This document shows positions 23,644 through 32,717 of a stretch of DNA of 38,923 bases, piece by piece. Source of the DNA: Bacteroidales bacterium (lineage in GTDB: Bacteria; Bacteroidota; Bacteroidia; Bacteroidales; UBA12077); assembly GCA_019038645.1 (NCBI GenBank), contig JAHOYT010000080.1:1-38923 (forward strand), read 5' to 3'. Position 1 is the first letter of the stretch, and each line of letters starts with the position of its first letter. A model generated the notes under the pieces. The model had not been told where the DNA came from, searched no databases, and saw only the letters and a program-made list of their open reading frames with translations. Made by a program: the position numbers and the translations under genes.

Positions 23644-24738
23644 TTATCTTAAATTATTGATTTCTTCTTCATTTGTTTCGCAAACACCTTTTTCTGTAAT
23701 AAGTGCTGTAACATACTTGGCAGGAGTAACATCAAATCCATAATTTGCTACAGGACTGTTTTCCGGCATCAATCTAACTTGTGTAATTTTATTATCATGC
23801 CATCCTTCAATATATTTTACTTCATCTTCAGAACGCTGTTCAATTGGAATTTCTTTAATTCCATCGTTAATATTCCAATCAATGGTTGAAAGAGGTAATG
23901 CAACATAAAAAGGAATATTATTATCGGTTGCAGCAAGTGCTTTTAAATAGGTTCCTATTTTATTTGCTACGTCTCCGTTTGCACTTGTTCTGTCGCTACC
24001 AACAATAACCATATCAACCATTCCTTTTTGCATTAATAATCCACCTGTATTATCGGCAATTACGGTATGCGGAATCCCTTCCTGTTCAAGCTCGTAAGCA
24101 GTTAATCTTGCTCCCTGATTTCGTGGTCGTGTTTCATCAACCCAAACATGAATTTTAATTCCTTTTTCATGTGCCAGATAAATAGGAGCAGTGGCTGTTC
24201 CATAGTCTACACAAGCTAACCATCCTGCATTACAATGGGTTAAAATATTCACTGTTTCTCCTCTTTTTGCTGCACTAATTTTTTCAATAAGTGGAAAACC
24301 ATTTTCACCGATTAACCGACAGTTTTCAATTTCATCCGCTTTTAATTTATTTGCCGTTTCAAAAGCCAGCTCAGTTTTTTCTTTTATGGATTTAGCGCAA
24401 CTGATTTTTTCTAAAACCAAATCCAGAGCAAATTTTAAATTCACAGCTGTTGGTCTCGATGACTCTAAATATTTTGCATGATCAATAATTTGATTTTTTA
24501 AATTTGCATTTTCTTTCAGACTTAATAATCCAAGATACATTCCGTAAGCAGCTGTTACTCCAATTAATGGAGCTCCGCGAACCCACATCTCTTTAATTGC
24601 CGTAAAAGAATCCTGAATTGTTTTTAGATCCTGAATTTTAAACTCAAATGGTAATAATCGTTGATCTATGATTTGAACAGTTTTCGGATCGTTTTCTTTT
24701 TCCCAAATAGTATGATAATGTTTTCCGCTAATTTTCAT
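23644..24738 (-). CDS. mtnA: Methylthioribose-1-phosphate isomerase
   Basis: Converts 5-methylthioribose-1-phosphate (and 5-deoxyribose-1-phosphate) to the ribulose form. I use the ATG at 24738 (MKISGKHYHTIW, 364 aa); the frame extends twelve codons further to 24774, but that leader is not family-like. Motifs are the substrate loop WVRGAPLIGVTAAYG, catalytic Cys in THCNAGWLACVDYGTA, DETRPRNQGARLTAYEL, and catalytic Asp in GSDRTSANGD with NKIGTY. The tail TPAKYVTALITEKGV is typical of the family. It is the first gene of the operon with the aldolase and mtnP, separated from the aldolase by 121 nt containing a REP-like repeat. Confidence 0.95.
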   Translation of the reverse strand: MKISGKHYHTIWEKENDPKTVQIIDQRLLPFEFKIQDLKTIQDSFTAIKEMWVRGAPLIGVTAAYGMYLGLLSLKENANLKNQIIDHAKYLESSRPTAVNLKFALDLVLEKISCAKSIKEKTELAFETANKLKADEIENCRLIGENGFPLIEKISAAKRGETVNILTHCNAGWLACVDYGTATAPIYLAHEKGIKIHVWVDETRPRNQGARLTAYELEQEGIPHTVIADNTGGLLMQKGMVDMVIVGSDRTSANGDVANKIGTYLKALAATDNNIPFYVALPLSTIDWNINDGIKEIPIEQRSEDEVKYIEGWHDNKITQVRLMPENSPVANYGFDVTPAKYVTALITEKGVCETNEEEINNLR

Positions 24739-24793
24739 CGAGCCTGATTTTTGATAAAAGTAAGAAAAGATCAACTAATCTTTAAATGTTTTT

Positions 24794-24801
24794 TATTTTT
24801 G
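24794..24801 (+). promoter_or_regulatory. -7 promoter element of HAD gene
   Basis: TATTTTTG (followed by C) matches TAnnTTTG, 23 nt before the preferred ATG at 24824. No TTG is seen at -33. Confidence 0.4.
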
Positions 24802-24823
24802 CTGATCAAATTAATTGAATTTC

Positions 24824-25453
24824 ATGCAAAAAGATTCTGTAAAAAATATCATTTTCGACCTGGGAGTTGTGATCATTAATATTAATACTGATTTGACGGT
24901 AAAGGCAATGAAAGAACTTGGTTTTTCAAATTTTGAAGAAAGTTATACTTTGTTTAAACAAACCGACTTATTTGATAGACTGGAAAAAGGATTAATTGAT
25001 GCTGATTTTTTTAGAAATGAGCTTCGTAAGCATATTATAAATGATGTAACAAATAAAAAATTTGATGAGGCATGGGGAGCTATGCTTCTTGATTTTCCGA
25101 AAGTACGAATTGATTTAATAAAAGAACTTGGTAAAAAATATAACATTTACCTTTTAAGCAATACCAATGCAATACATTACAAACAGTATACTCAGGATTT
25201 TATTGATCAATACGGATTTGAATTTAACAGCTTATTTATAAAGGCTTATTATTCATTTCAAATGGGAATGCGAAAACCCGATGTGGATATTTTTGAATTT
25301 GCTTTAACTGAAAGTAATTTATTACCTGAAGAAACTTTGTTTGTAGATGACTTACAGATAAATATAGAATCAGCTAAAAAAACAGGATTGCAAACTATGT
25401 GGATTGATATTTTAAAAGAAGATGATATTATTGAAAAGTTAAATGGATTTTAA
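24824..25453 (+). CDS. HAD-superfamily phosphatase (YihX-like)
   Basis: A cytoplasmic HAD subfamily IA hydrolase of 209 aa. Motif I reads FDLGVV, with the nucleophilic Asp and a Gly where many members have a second Asp, as in the YihX/epoxide-hydrolase-N group. Motif II is LLSNTNAIH, the motif III Lys lies in MRKPD, and motif IV is LFVDDLQIN. A helical cap lies at about residues 15-85. I take the ATG at 24824 rather than the TTG at 24815. The substrate is probably a small phosphorylated metabolite. It diverges from mtnA, so a link to salvage is possible but unproven. Its 3' end overlaps the convergent HU/SPOR gene by 15 bp. Confidence 0.85.
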   Translation: MQKDSVKNIIFDLGVVIININTDLTVKAMKELGFSNFEESYTLFKQTDLFDRLEKGLIDADFFRNELRKHIINDVTNKKFDEAWGAMLLDFPKVRIDLIKELGKKYNIYLLSNTNAIHYKQYTQDFIDQYGFEFNSLFIKAYYSFQMGMRKPDVDIFEFALTESNLLPEETLFVDDLQINIESAKKTGLQTMWIDILKEDDIIEKLNGF

Positions 25454-26425
25454 GATCCAGACGGATTTAATTTCAGATGTTTCCCGAAGTCTATAAAGCT
25501 TTTTTAAAGCTTCTGTTTCATTGTTGTAAGAAAAAATTGCTATTCTAATAAGGTCTTCATCAGACTTAATGATTTCAGGATTATAACCTTTGTTTTTTAG
25601 CTCCGATGAAAATTTTTCTGCATTTTCCATTTTCCTAAAACTCCCTGCAACAATGTGAAACGAAGAATATTTTGGTTTCGGGTCTTCTTTTACAGGCTCC
25701 TCGTAAAACAAAGCATCTTTTATGTCTGTATTATCATCAATCGAATTAACGATTAATGCTTTTAAACTATCCGCATCTGCAATACTATCAAGATTTTTTT
25801 CAGTAATATCTTTAAGAGAGTTTTCTGCGGCCTGAAATTCAGTATTCTTAAAAGAAAGTATACTAAAATCGGTAAATCTATCTGTAAAATACCAGCTTGC
25901 TGCAATAAGAAATAGAAATACGATTGCCGATGATCCTATTAATATGAGTTTCTTATATGATTTTTGTTGTTTAACTGGTTTCGCTGTTTTGATCGCAGAT
26001 TGCTGATGTATAATTTGTTTGGTTTTTACGCTTTTTAATCCGTAAGAATTGGATAGCAGGTTTGATTCTGTATTCTGCTCAAAAAGAATTACTCCTTTAT
26101 TTGTCTGAGATAAAGTTCCTATTTCAGGAAATTCTATTTTTTCTCCTTTTTTTAGTTTGCTTTTAATTTCTCCAACAAATTTCTCTAAAAGTTTTTCAGA
26201 GTTCTCCTCATCAATATTTTCTCTTTTCGATATAAAATCAGTTAAAAGATTGTCGTGATATGAATAATCAGGATTAAATAATATTTTTTTTGAAGGAGGA
26301 AGAAATTTATTTTCATTAACATCAAAAGCGGCAGGTTCATATTCAGACACAAAACCACCTAATCCGGGGACGACAACTCCCTGATTTGTAAATAATAATT
26401 CCTTTATGTAATCCTTTATTTTCAA
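25439..26425 (-). CDS. HU-CCDC81-like and SPOR domain membrane protein
   Basis: A protein of 328 aa. The N-terminal 130 residues form the Bacteroidetes HU/IHF-like CCDC81 tandem domain (GVVVPGLGGFVSEYEPA, KKILFNPDYSYHDNLLTDFI, IEFPEIGTLSQT). A basic linker precedes one membrane helix (about 158-180, LILIGSSAIVFLFLIAASW). The periplasmic part ends in a SPOR domain from about 250 (FHIVAGSFRKMENAEKFSSE), which in known cases binds denuded peptidoglycan at the division site. The protein therefore could link a cytoplasmic DNA-binding-like or protein-binding domain to the septum. It has a well-formed promoter of its own. Confidence 0.85.
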   Translation of the reverse strand: MKIKDYIKELLFTNQGVVVPGLGGFVSEYEPAAFDVNENKFLPPSKKILFNPDYSYHDNLLTDFISKRENIDEENSEKLLEKFVGEIKSKLKKGEKIEFPEIGTLSQTNKGVILFEQNTESNLLSNSYGLKSVKTKQIIHQQSAIKTAKPVKQQKSYKKLILIGSSAIVFLFLIAASWYFTDRFTDFSILSFKNTEFQAAENSLKDITEKNLDSIADADSLKALIVNSIDDNTDIKDALFYEEPVKEDPKPKYSSFHIVAGSFRKMENAEKFSSELKNKGYNPEIIKSDEDLIRIAIFSYNNETEALKKLYRLRETSEIKSVWILKSI

Positions 26426-26444
26426 TGTTTTTTTTAAACTGAAA

Positions 26445-26474
26445 CAAATATATAGAAAATTCTGTTTTGACCAA
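26445..26474 (-). promoter_or_regulatory. Promoter of HU/SPOR gene
   Basis: On the minus strand TTG (26474-26472), a 19-nt spacer, then TATATTTG (26452-26445), an exact TAnnTTTG. The predicted start is near 26438, 13 nt before the ATG. Confidence 0.65.
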
Positions 26475-26532
26475 TAATATCGAATGTGCTATTAATGAAC
26501 ATTTCATTAACGATGCTTTCAGTTCTTAATTA

Positions 26533-26562
26533 TTGTTTTCAGAATTATATGTTTTAAATTAG
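26533..26562 (+). promoter_or_regulatory. Promoter of galE-rfbB
   Basis: TTG (26533-26535), a 19-nt spacer, then TAAATTAG (26555-26562), one base off TAnnTTTG. The predicted start near 26569 leaves about 19 nt before the galE ATG. Confidence 0.45.
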
Positions 26563-26587
26563 CATTCACGAAAATTGTTATCACGAA

Positions 26588-27613
26588 ATGAATAAATTGA
26601 TTTTAGTAACAGGAGGTACAGGATACATTGGCTCTCATACTGTTGTAGAACTTATGAATGAAGGCTTTGATGTGGTAATTATTGATAATCTTTCAAATTC
26701 TGAAAAATCAGTTTTAGATGGTATTGCCGAAATAACCGGACGAAGACCTTATTTTGAGCAATTTGATATTTGTGATAAAGAGAAATTAGATAATTTTTTC
26801 AGGGTTTATAAGAAACTGGATGCAATTATTCATTTTGCAGCTTTTAAAGCTGTTGGAGAGTCTATTGAAAAGCCACTATCATACTATCAGAATAATCTGG
26901 TTTCTTTAATGAATCTACTGAAAGGAATGAATGATTATAATGTTCCTTACATTGTATTTTCATCATCATGTACTGTTTATGGCGAACCTGATGAATTGCC
27001 GGTTACTGAGCAGGCGCCAATAAAAGTTGCTAATTCGCCGTATGGAAATACAAAACAAATATCCGAAGAGATTATAAAAGATACAGTTGATGTTAATCAT
27101 AACCTGAAAGCTATTGCTTTAAGATATTTTAATCCTATAGGAGCTCATAATTCAGCACTGATTGGTGAATTACCGGTTGGTGTTCCGGACAATCTGGTTC
27201 CGTTCATTACTCAAACAGCGATTGGAATTCGTGACGAGTTAAAAGTTTTTGGTAATGATTATAATACTCCGGATGGTTCAGCAATTCGTGATTATATAAA
27301 CGTTGTTGATTTAGCAAAAGCACATGTGGTTTCTGTAAAAAGGATGTTGGAAGATAAATGTAAAAGTAATGTTGAGTTTTTTAATTTAGGAACAGGAAAA
27401 GGTTCTTCGGTACTTGAAATAATAAATGCATTTGAAAAAGCAACCGGCGAAAAATTAACTTATAAGATTGTTGACAGACGCGTTGGTGATGTTGAGTCGG
27501 TTTATGCCGATACAAAATTTGCTAATGAAGAATTGGGATGGAAAGCGGAAACAGGTCTGGAAGAAACCTTGCTTTCTGCATGGAGCTGGGAAAAATATAT
27601 TCGAAATAAATAA
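26588..27613 (+). CDS. galE: UDP-glucose 4-epimerase
   Basis: An extended SDR enzyme of 341 aa that interconverts UDP-glucose and UDP-galactose (or the GlcNAc/GalNAc forms). It has the NAD-binding TGGTGYIGSHT near the N-terminus, HFAAFKAVGES, the active-site Ser/Tyr pair in SSSCTVYG and SPYGNTK (YxxxK), and the substrate-binding RYFNPIGAH and RDYINVVDLA. Length is normal for the family. It is seven nt upstream of rfbB and provides nucleotide sugars for surface polysaccharides. Confidence 0.96.
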   Translation: MNKLILVTGGTGYIGSHTVVELMNEGFDVVIIDNLSNSEKSVLDGIAEITGRRPYFEQFDICDKEKLDNFFRVYKKLDAIIHFAAFKAVGESIEKPLSYYQNNLVSLMNLLKGMNDYNVPYIVFSSSCTVYGEPDELPVTEQAPIKVANSPYGNTKQISEEIIKDTVDVNHNLKAIALRYFNPIGAHNSALIGELPVGVPDNLVPFITQTAIGIRDELKVFGNDYNTPDGSAIRDYINVVDLAKAHVVSVKRMLEDKCKSNVEFFNLGTGKGSSVLEIINAFEKATGEKLTYKIVDRRVGDVESVYADTKFANEELGWKAETGLEETLLSAWSWEKYIRNK

Positions 27614-27620
27614 TAATAAA

Positions 27621-28679
27621 ATGGCAAAAAAATCAATTTTAATAACTGGTGGAGCTGGTTTTATAGGATCACATGTGGTTAAACTATTTGTAAATAAATA
27701 TCCTGATTACAAAATTGTAAATTTAGATAAGCTGACATATGCAGGGAATCTTGAAAATTTAAAGGATATTGAGAATGCACCAAATTACGAGTTTGTAAAG
27801 GGCGATATTGTTGATGATCCATTTATTTTTGAATTGTTCAAAAGATATCAATTTGAGGGTGTAATTCATTTAGCTGCAGAATCTCATGTAGATCGTTCTA
27901 TTGCAAATCCAAATGAATTTATCAAAACCAATATTGTAGGAACAGTTAATCTACTTAATGCTGCCCGAAATATTTGGAAGGATAATATAGAAGGGAAATT
28001 ATTCTATCATATTTCTACTGATGAAGTATATGGCTCGTTAGGTGATGAAGGATTATTTGTTGAGGAAACATCTTATGATCCACGAAGTCCGTATTCAGCA
28101 TCAAAGGCAAGTTCAGATCATTTAGTAAGAGCTTATAACCATACCTTTAAATTGCCGGTAGTTATTACAAATTGCTCGAATAATTATGGGGCTAATCAAT
28201 TTCCTGAGAAGCTTATTCCTTTAGCTATAAATAATATAAAGAATAAAAAGTCAATTCCAATTTATGGAAAAGGTGAAAATGTGCGCGATTGGTTATTTGT
28301 TGATGATCATGCAAATGCAATAGATTTAGTTTTCCACAAAGGGAATATTGGTGAAACTTACAATATTGGAGGAAATAACGAGTGGCAAAATATTCAGTTA
28401 ATTCATTCTCTTTGTGCGATTATGGATAAAAAACTTGGGAGGGAAGAAGGAGAATCAGCTCAATTAATAACATTTGTTAAAGACAGGGCCGGACATGATT
28501 TACGTTATGCAATTGATTCATCAAAAATACAGAACGAACTTGGATGGAAGCCGTCACTTCAGTTTGAAGAAGGCTTAGAAAAAACCGTGGACTGGTATCT
28601 GGGAAATTCTGTGTGGCTTGATAATATTTTGAGTGGTGATTACGAGAATTATTACGACGAACAATACCATAAAAGATAA
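27621..28679 (+). CDS. rfbB: dTDP-glucose 4,6-dehydratase
   Basis: An SDR enzyme of 352 aa in dTDP-sugar (rhamnose-type) synthesis. I start it at the ATG at 27621 (MAKKSILITGGAGFIGSH); the longer open frame back to 27468 lies inside galE and is an artefact. It shows TGGAGFIGSH, HLAAESHVDRSI, the catalytic STDEVYGSLG and SPYSASKASSD (YxxxK), NCSNNYGANQFPEKLIP, and GENVRDWLFVDDHANAI. All are hallmarks of RmlB. RmlA, C and D are not in the window. A strong hairpin follows the stop. Confidence 0.96.
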   Translation: MAKKSILITGGAGFIGSHVVKLFVNKYPDYKIVNLDKLTYAGNLENLKDIENAPNYEFVKGDIVDDPFIFELFKRYQFEGVIHLAAESHVDRSIANPNEFIKTNIVGTVNLLNAARNIWKDNIEGKLFYHISTDEVYGSLGDEGLFVEETSYDPRSPYSASKASSDHLVRAYNHTFKLPVVITNCSNNYGANQFPEKLIPLAINNIKNKKSIPIYGKGENVRDWLFVDDHANAIDLVFHKGNIGETYNIGGNNEWQNIQLIHSLCAIMDKKLGREEGESAQLITFVKDRAGHDLRYAIDSSKIQNELGWKPSLQFEEGLEKTVDWYLGNSVWLDNILSGDYENYYDEQYHKR

Positions 28680-28681
28680 AA

Positions 28682-28708
28682 AAAGGAGAGCGTAATTTGC
28701 TCTCCTTT
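28682..28708. terminator. Bidirectional terminator between rfbB and glmS
   Basis: AAAGGAGAGC and GCTCTCCTTT form a perfect 10-bp stem around GTAATTT. It lies between two convergent genes, with A/T-rich flanks on both sides. Confidence 0.85.
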
Positions 28709-28729
28709 CTAATTATAATTAATTAATGT

Positions 28730-30565
28730 TTATTCTACTGTTACCGATTTAGCCAGATTTCTTGGTTGATCAACATTACAACTTCTAAGAACAGCAATAT
28801 GGTATGATAATAATTGCAAAGGAACTACAGTGAGTAATGCTGAAAGCTCTTCGTGAGTTTCCGGAATTTCCAGAACATGATCAGCCATATTTCTTATAAT
28901 AGTATCACCTTCGCTTACAATTGCTATTACAATTCCTTTTCTGGCTTTTACTTCCTGAATATTATTTACAATCTTTTCGTATGACTTGTCTTTTGTTGCT
29001 ATTACAACAACAGGCATTTTTTCATCGATTAACGCAATAGGTCCGTGTTTCATTTCTGCGGCAGGATATCCTTCTGCATGAATATATGAAATTTCTTTTA
29101 ATTTAAGAGCTCCTTCAAGTGCAACCGGAAATAAATATCCACGGCCCAGGTAAAGGAAGTTTGTTACGTCTTTGTATAAATTACTAACTTTAAGATATTG
29201 GTCATTATTAGTTAATATTTTTTCAATTTTGGCTGGTATATCATGTAATTCTGAAATAAGCTTTCTAAAACTTTCTTTAGGAAGAACTTTTTTCTCATAA
29301 CCAAGAGTCATTGCAATCATTGCAAGTACAGTAACCTGTGCTGTAAAGGCTTTTGTTGAAGCTACACCTATTTCAGGACCTGCATGTGTGTAAACACCTG
29401 CGTCAGTTTCCCGTGGAATACTTGAACCAACCACATTACATATTCCCAGAACAGTTGCTCCTGCTTTTTTTGCCATTTTAATGGCAGCAAGTGTATCTGC
29501 TGTTTCGCCACTTTGACTAATAGCTATTACAATATCATTTTCGTCAATAATTGGATTTCGATATCTAAATTCAGATCCGTATTCCACTTCAACAGGAATT
29601 CGGGCCAAATCTTCAATTAAATATTCCCCAACTAAGCCTGCATGCCAGGAAGTTCCACAGCCAATAATAATAATTCGTTTTGCTTCAACAAGTTTAGGAA
29701 AAACGGTGTGTAATCCACCCAAATGAATCTCATTTTTATCTAAAGAAACTCTTCCTCTGAATGTATCAAGAATTGATCTTGGTTGCTCAAAAATTTCTTT
29801 AAGCATGAAATGATCAAACCCATTTTTCTCAATTTCTCCAATGTCTAAATCTACTTGCTGTACTTTTGGAGTTAATTGATCGTTCTTTAGGGTTTTTAGT
29901 GTTAAACCGTTTTTGCCTAAAATAGCAACGTCGTCATCATTTAAATAAATGACACTTTTGGTGTATTCTACTATTGGGGTAGCATCAGAAGCAATATAGT
30001 ATTCTCCCTCGCCAACTCCAATTACTAAAGGGCTTCCTTTTCTTGCTGCAATCAATTTATCCGGTTCGTCTTTACAAATAATTGCCAGGCCATAAGCTCC
30101 CACTACTTTAGACAATGCAAGCCTGACTGCTATTTCAGCACTTACTTTACCTTTTAAATATATGTACTCAATAAGATTTGCCAATACTTCTGTATCAGTA
30201 TCAGTCTGAAATTTATATCCTCTATCTATAAGCTTATCTTTTAACCGGCTGTAATTTTCGATTATCCCGTTATGGATTAATACAAAATGACCATTCATTG
30301 ATGAATGCGGATGAGCATTTAAATCATTGGGTTCACCATGAGTTGCCCATCTTGTATGACCTATTCCTATGTTTCCGGAAAGGTCTTCTTTTGCAACATG
30401 TTTTTCTAAATCAGAAACTTTACCTTTTTTCTTATAAATTTTAACTTCTTTATTTAATAAAGAAATTCCGGCTGAATCGTACCCTCTGTATTCAAGCCTT
30501 TTTAATCCGTTTACTAAAATCGGATATGCTTGTTTATCGCCTATGTAGCCAACTATTCCACACAT
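28730..30565 (-). CDS. glmS: Glucosamine-fructose-6-phosphate aminotransferase
   Basis: A full-length enzyme of 611 aa making glucosamine-6-phosphate from fructose-6-phosphate and glutamine, for peptidoglycan and lipopolysaccharide. Cys2 (MCGIVGYIG) is the glutaminase nucleophile, with RWATHGEPN and HNGIIENY in the same domain. Two SIS domains follow (GCGTSWHAGL, AISQSGETADT, GVASTKAFTAQ, LGRGYLFPVALEGALKLKEI). The C-terminus reads RNLAKSVTVE, as in the family. The 5' end is six nt from the DUF4270 stop, so it is the last gene of the GT5-like/DUF4270/glmS operon. No glmS ribozyme is expected or seen. Confidence 0.98.
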   Translation of the reverse strand: MCGIVGYIGDKQAYPILVNGLKRLEYRGYDSAGISLLNKEVKIYKKKGKVSDLEKHVAKEDLSGNIGIGHTRWATHGEPNDLNAHPHSSMNGHFVLIHNGIIENYSRLKDKLIDRGYKFQTDTDTEVLANLIEYIYLKGKVSAEIAVRLALSKVVGAYGLAIICKDEPDKLIAARKGSPLVIGVGEGEYYIASDATPIVEYTKSVIYLNDDDVAILGKNGLTLKTLKNDQLTPKVQQVDLDIGEIEKNGFDHFMLKEIFEQPRSILDTFRGRVSLDKNEIHLGGLHTVFPKLVEAKRIIIIGCGTSWHAGLVGEYLIEDLARIPVEVEYGSEFRYRNPIIDENDIVIAISQSGETADTLAAIKMAKKAGATVLGICNVVGSSIPRETDAGVYTHAGPEIGVASTKAFTAQVTVLAMIAMTLGYEKKVLPKESFRKLISELHDIPAKIEKILTNNDQYLKVSNLYKDVTNFLYLGRGYLFPVALEGALKLKEISYIHAEGYPAAEMKHGPIALIDEKMPVVVIATKDKSYEKIVNNIQEVKARKGIVIAIVSEGDTIIRNMADHVLEIPETHEELSALLTVVPLQLLSYHIAVLRSCNVDQPRNLAKSVTVE

Positions 30566-30571
30566 AAACTC

Positions 30572-31843
30572 CTAATGTTTTGTATATGTAACCTTTAATT
30601 TAATATTTTCACCTGTTTGCAGGATAACCCTGTTAGGATATAAACTGTAATCAGTCATACCAATGAATAACGTAGGGTCACTTAAGTCCCCGTTTATAAG
30701 ATTTTTTAAATGTTTTGATATATTAAAATTATATTCAGAATTGTCTTCATCATAATATCCATTAAAAGCAGCTGAGTTATCAGCATCTTCAATTAAAGTG
30801 TAATTGCTGTCAAGGTAAAAATAAAGCCTTTCCGGAGGTGGACATATTTCAAATAAATCATCTTTGTATACAGGAACTGATAGTTCTGCATTTAAAATAG
30901 AATATGAAGAATCCTGATTAAATACTGATTCATAATTTGAAAAAACAAGTTTTGATTGAACACCACCCAGTCCCCATAGAGATATCTGGTCTGCAGGTGT
31001 TTCAGGATCATTATAATTATTTATTTCTGCATTTGTAGTATCGACTGAATATTCTACGAATCTTTCACCGGAATAAAAACTATAATGGAATTCTTTAATA
31101 GTATCATCTAAGTAATACATAGTAATTCTTGATTCAATGACAGAAAAGTTGTATAATCCTCCTACGCCAACAGGCTCTTCCGGAATTATTGCAATTCCTT
31201 TAAATTCTTTAATAAAATCTTCTCCCGTAACGTAAAAGTTGTCATTTATATCAATCAGCCTGCTATAGAAATTTTCTTTCAAAGGAAAAATTAAGATTGA
31301 ATCACCCTGTACTTTCATTCCATCATTTATTGTTTCTATTGCTGAATAGTAATCGTTAATATTTGAATTGGAATCAAAATCCGCATCAGCTGGTATCGAA
31401 TCAGTTAATTCATATACGCTAAATTCAAATTCATCAACGGGAGAGCCGTACATGTAATTAATATTGATAACGATATTTGCAGAATCTATTATTATATCGG
31501 TGAACGCATTTGTAAATTCAAGATCAGTTAAATAGTAAGGAGGAACAAACTGACCGGCATATGCACCAACCATTTCTCCAAAATATGGATCCTTTATATT
31601 GCCAATTGAATAATGGGATAAATTTTTCGTGTTAAACTCTCCTGTATTCATTAAAAACCCATCAAATGTTAGGGTCGTGTTGTAGTCAATATCTATTCTA
31701 TCATCATCAGGAATTAAATCTGCACCCAGGGAGTTAGCATTATCTTCGCACGATAAAGTCATTGCAATTATTACAAATGGAATTAATACTGAAAAAAACT
31801 TTTTTAAGCTTTCAGTCTTTAGTTTTCGGAAATTTTTATTCAT
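30572..31843 (-). CDS. DUF4270 family lipoprotein
   Basis: A protein of 423 aa from the ATG at 31843 (MNKNFRKLKTESLKKF). The open frame extends upstream, but that part overlaps the GT5-like gene and lacks family character. A hydrophobic stretch ends in a lipobox-like TLSC, then EDNANSLGADLIPDD, the typical start of mature DUF4270 lipoproteins. The remainder is beta-rich (SANIVININYMYG, IGMTDYSLYPNRV). Function is unknown; surface or periplasmic location is inferred from lipidation. The association with a GT5-like protein and panC is a conserved Bacteroidetes neighbourhood. Confidence 0.88.
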   Translation of the reverse strand: MNKNFRKLKTESLKKFFSVLIPFVIIAMTLSCEDNANSLGADLIPDDDRIDIDYNTTLTFDGFLMNTGEFNTKNLSHYSIGNIKDPYFGEMVGAYAGQFVPPYYLTDLEFTNAFTDIIIDSANIVININYMYGSPVDEFEFSVYELTDSIPADADFDSNSNINDYYSAIETINDGMKVQGDSILIFPLKENFYSRLIDINDNFYVTGEDFIKEFKGIAIIPEEPVGVGGLYNFSVIESRITMYYLDDTIKEFHYSFYSGERFVEYSVDTTNAEINNYNDPETPADQISLWGLGGVQSKLVFSNYESVFNQDSSYSILNAELSVPVYKDDLFEICPPPERLYFYLDSNYTLIEDADNSAAFNGYYDEDNSEYNFNISKHLKNLINGDLSDPTLFIGMTDYSLYPNRVILQTGENIKLKVTYTKH

Positions 31844-31853
31844 AAAATTATTA

Positions 31854-32657
31854 CTATAGGATGTTGTCATAAAATTTTGAGTACGCTTCAATATATTGTT
31901 CTTCATTTTGAAATTCAAGGTAAGGTTTTTCAGAATTTTTAATAAAACTTAATAATTCCGGATTTATTGTTTCGCTACCAATAATTGTTGCATCTGATGC
32001 TTCTATTGCGAGCTTACTCAAATTAATAAATGTAGGTTCTTTTAATATTTTTGTGTCGTTTTTTGTTATATTTTCATACAATAATTTATCCTTGAATTCT
32101 TTATTAAGGGGTTTGTCAAATTCATCGTCATACATCGAAAAAACTACTTTCGAATTAGCAAATAAAGGATCATCATTATACGCTTTTTTAATATATAACG
32201 GTACAAGACTTGTAAACCACCCGTGACAGTGAATAATGTCAGGAGCCCAGCGTAGCTTTTTTACAGTTTCCAGAACTCCTCTTGCAAAGAATATAGTCCT
32301 TTCATCGTTATCGTCAAAGAAAGTCCCGTTTTCATCCTGTAAAGTATTTTTTCTTTGAAAATAATCTTCATTGTCAATAAAATAAACCTGCATACGTGCA
32401 GCTTGTATTGAAGCAACTTTAATTATAAGCGGATGATCTGTATCATTAATAATTAAATTCATCCCTGATAAACGGATAACTTCATGTAACTGATTGCGCC
32501 GTTCGTTTATACTTCCGAATTTGGGCATGAATGTTCTAATTTCTTTTCCCCTCTCCTGTATCCCTTGTGGCAAGTGACGCCCAATTAACGACATCTTGCT
32601 TTCAGGTAAATAAGGTGTAATCTCTTGCGAAATAAATAAAACCTTGGTATTTTCCAT
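31854..32657 (-). CDS. Half-length GT5 glycogen/starch synthase-like protein
   Basis: A protein of 267 aa starting at MENTKVLFISQEITPY (ATG at 32657; the TTG four codons upstream is less likely). It matches the N-terminal ADP-glucose synthase domain of glycogen/starch synthases: FISQEITPYLPESKM, the block MPKFGSINERRNQLHEVIRL, and PDIIHCHGWFTSLVPLY. Full enzymes have about 480 residues and a second Rossmann domain carrying the nucleotide-sugar site; that half is missing. The usual KxGG near the N-terminus is also altered. It probably does not make glycogen. Short versions of this protein next to panC are, to my knowledge, widespread in Bacteroidetes, so it is likely a repurposed protein, not a broken gene. 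Confidence 0.8.
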   Translation of the reverse strand: MENTKVLFISQEITPYLPESKMSLIGRHLPQGIQERGKEIRTFMPKFGSINERRNQLHEVIRLSGMNLIINDTDHPLIIKVASIQAARMQVYFIDNEDYFQRKNTLQDENGTFFDDNDERTIFFARGVLETVKKLRWAPDIIHCHGWFTSLVPLYIKKAYNDDPLFANSKVVFSMYDDEFDKPLNKEFKDKLLYENITKNDTKILKEPTFINLSKLAIEASDATIIGSETINPELLSFIKNSEKPYLEFQNEEQYIEAYSKFYDNIL

Positions 32658-32686
32658 TTGGAAATTCAAATTAATTTAAACCACCG

Positions 32687-32717
32687 CAAAATTACTAAAA
32701 ATTATATTAATCATCAA
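32687..32717 (-). promoter_or_regulatory. Promoter of the GT5-like/DUF4270/glmS operon
   Basis: On the minus strand TTG (32717-32715), a 20-nt spacer, then TAATTTTG (32694-32687), an exact TAnnTTTG match. The predicted start near 32680 leaves a leader of about 23 nt. Confidence 0.6.

Noticed and set aside
27468-27620. N-terminal extension of the dehydratase gene
   Set aside because: The extra codons lie inside galE in another frame and are not family-like; the product begins MAKKSILITGG at 27621.
28730-30565. glmS riboswitch/ribozyme upstream of glmS
   Set aside because: Only six nt separate glmS from the preceding gene, and that ribozyme class is typical of Firmicutes.
31844-31918. N-terminal extension of the DUF4270 gene
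   Set aside because: It overlaps the GT5-like gene and would put 25 residues before the lipoprotein signal; the ATG at 31843 fits the signal and the spacing.
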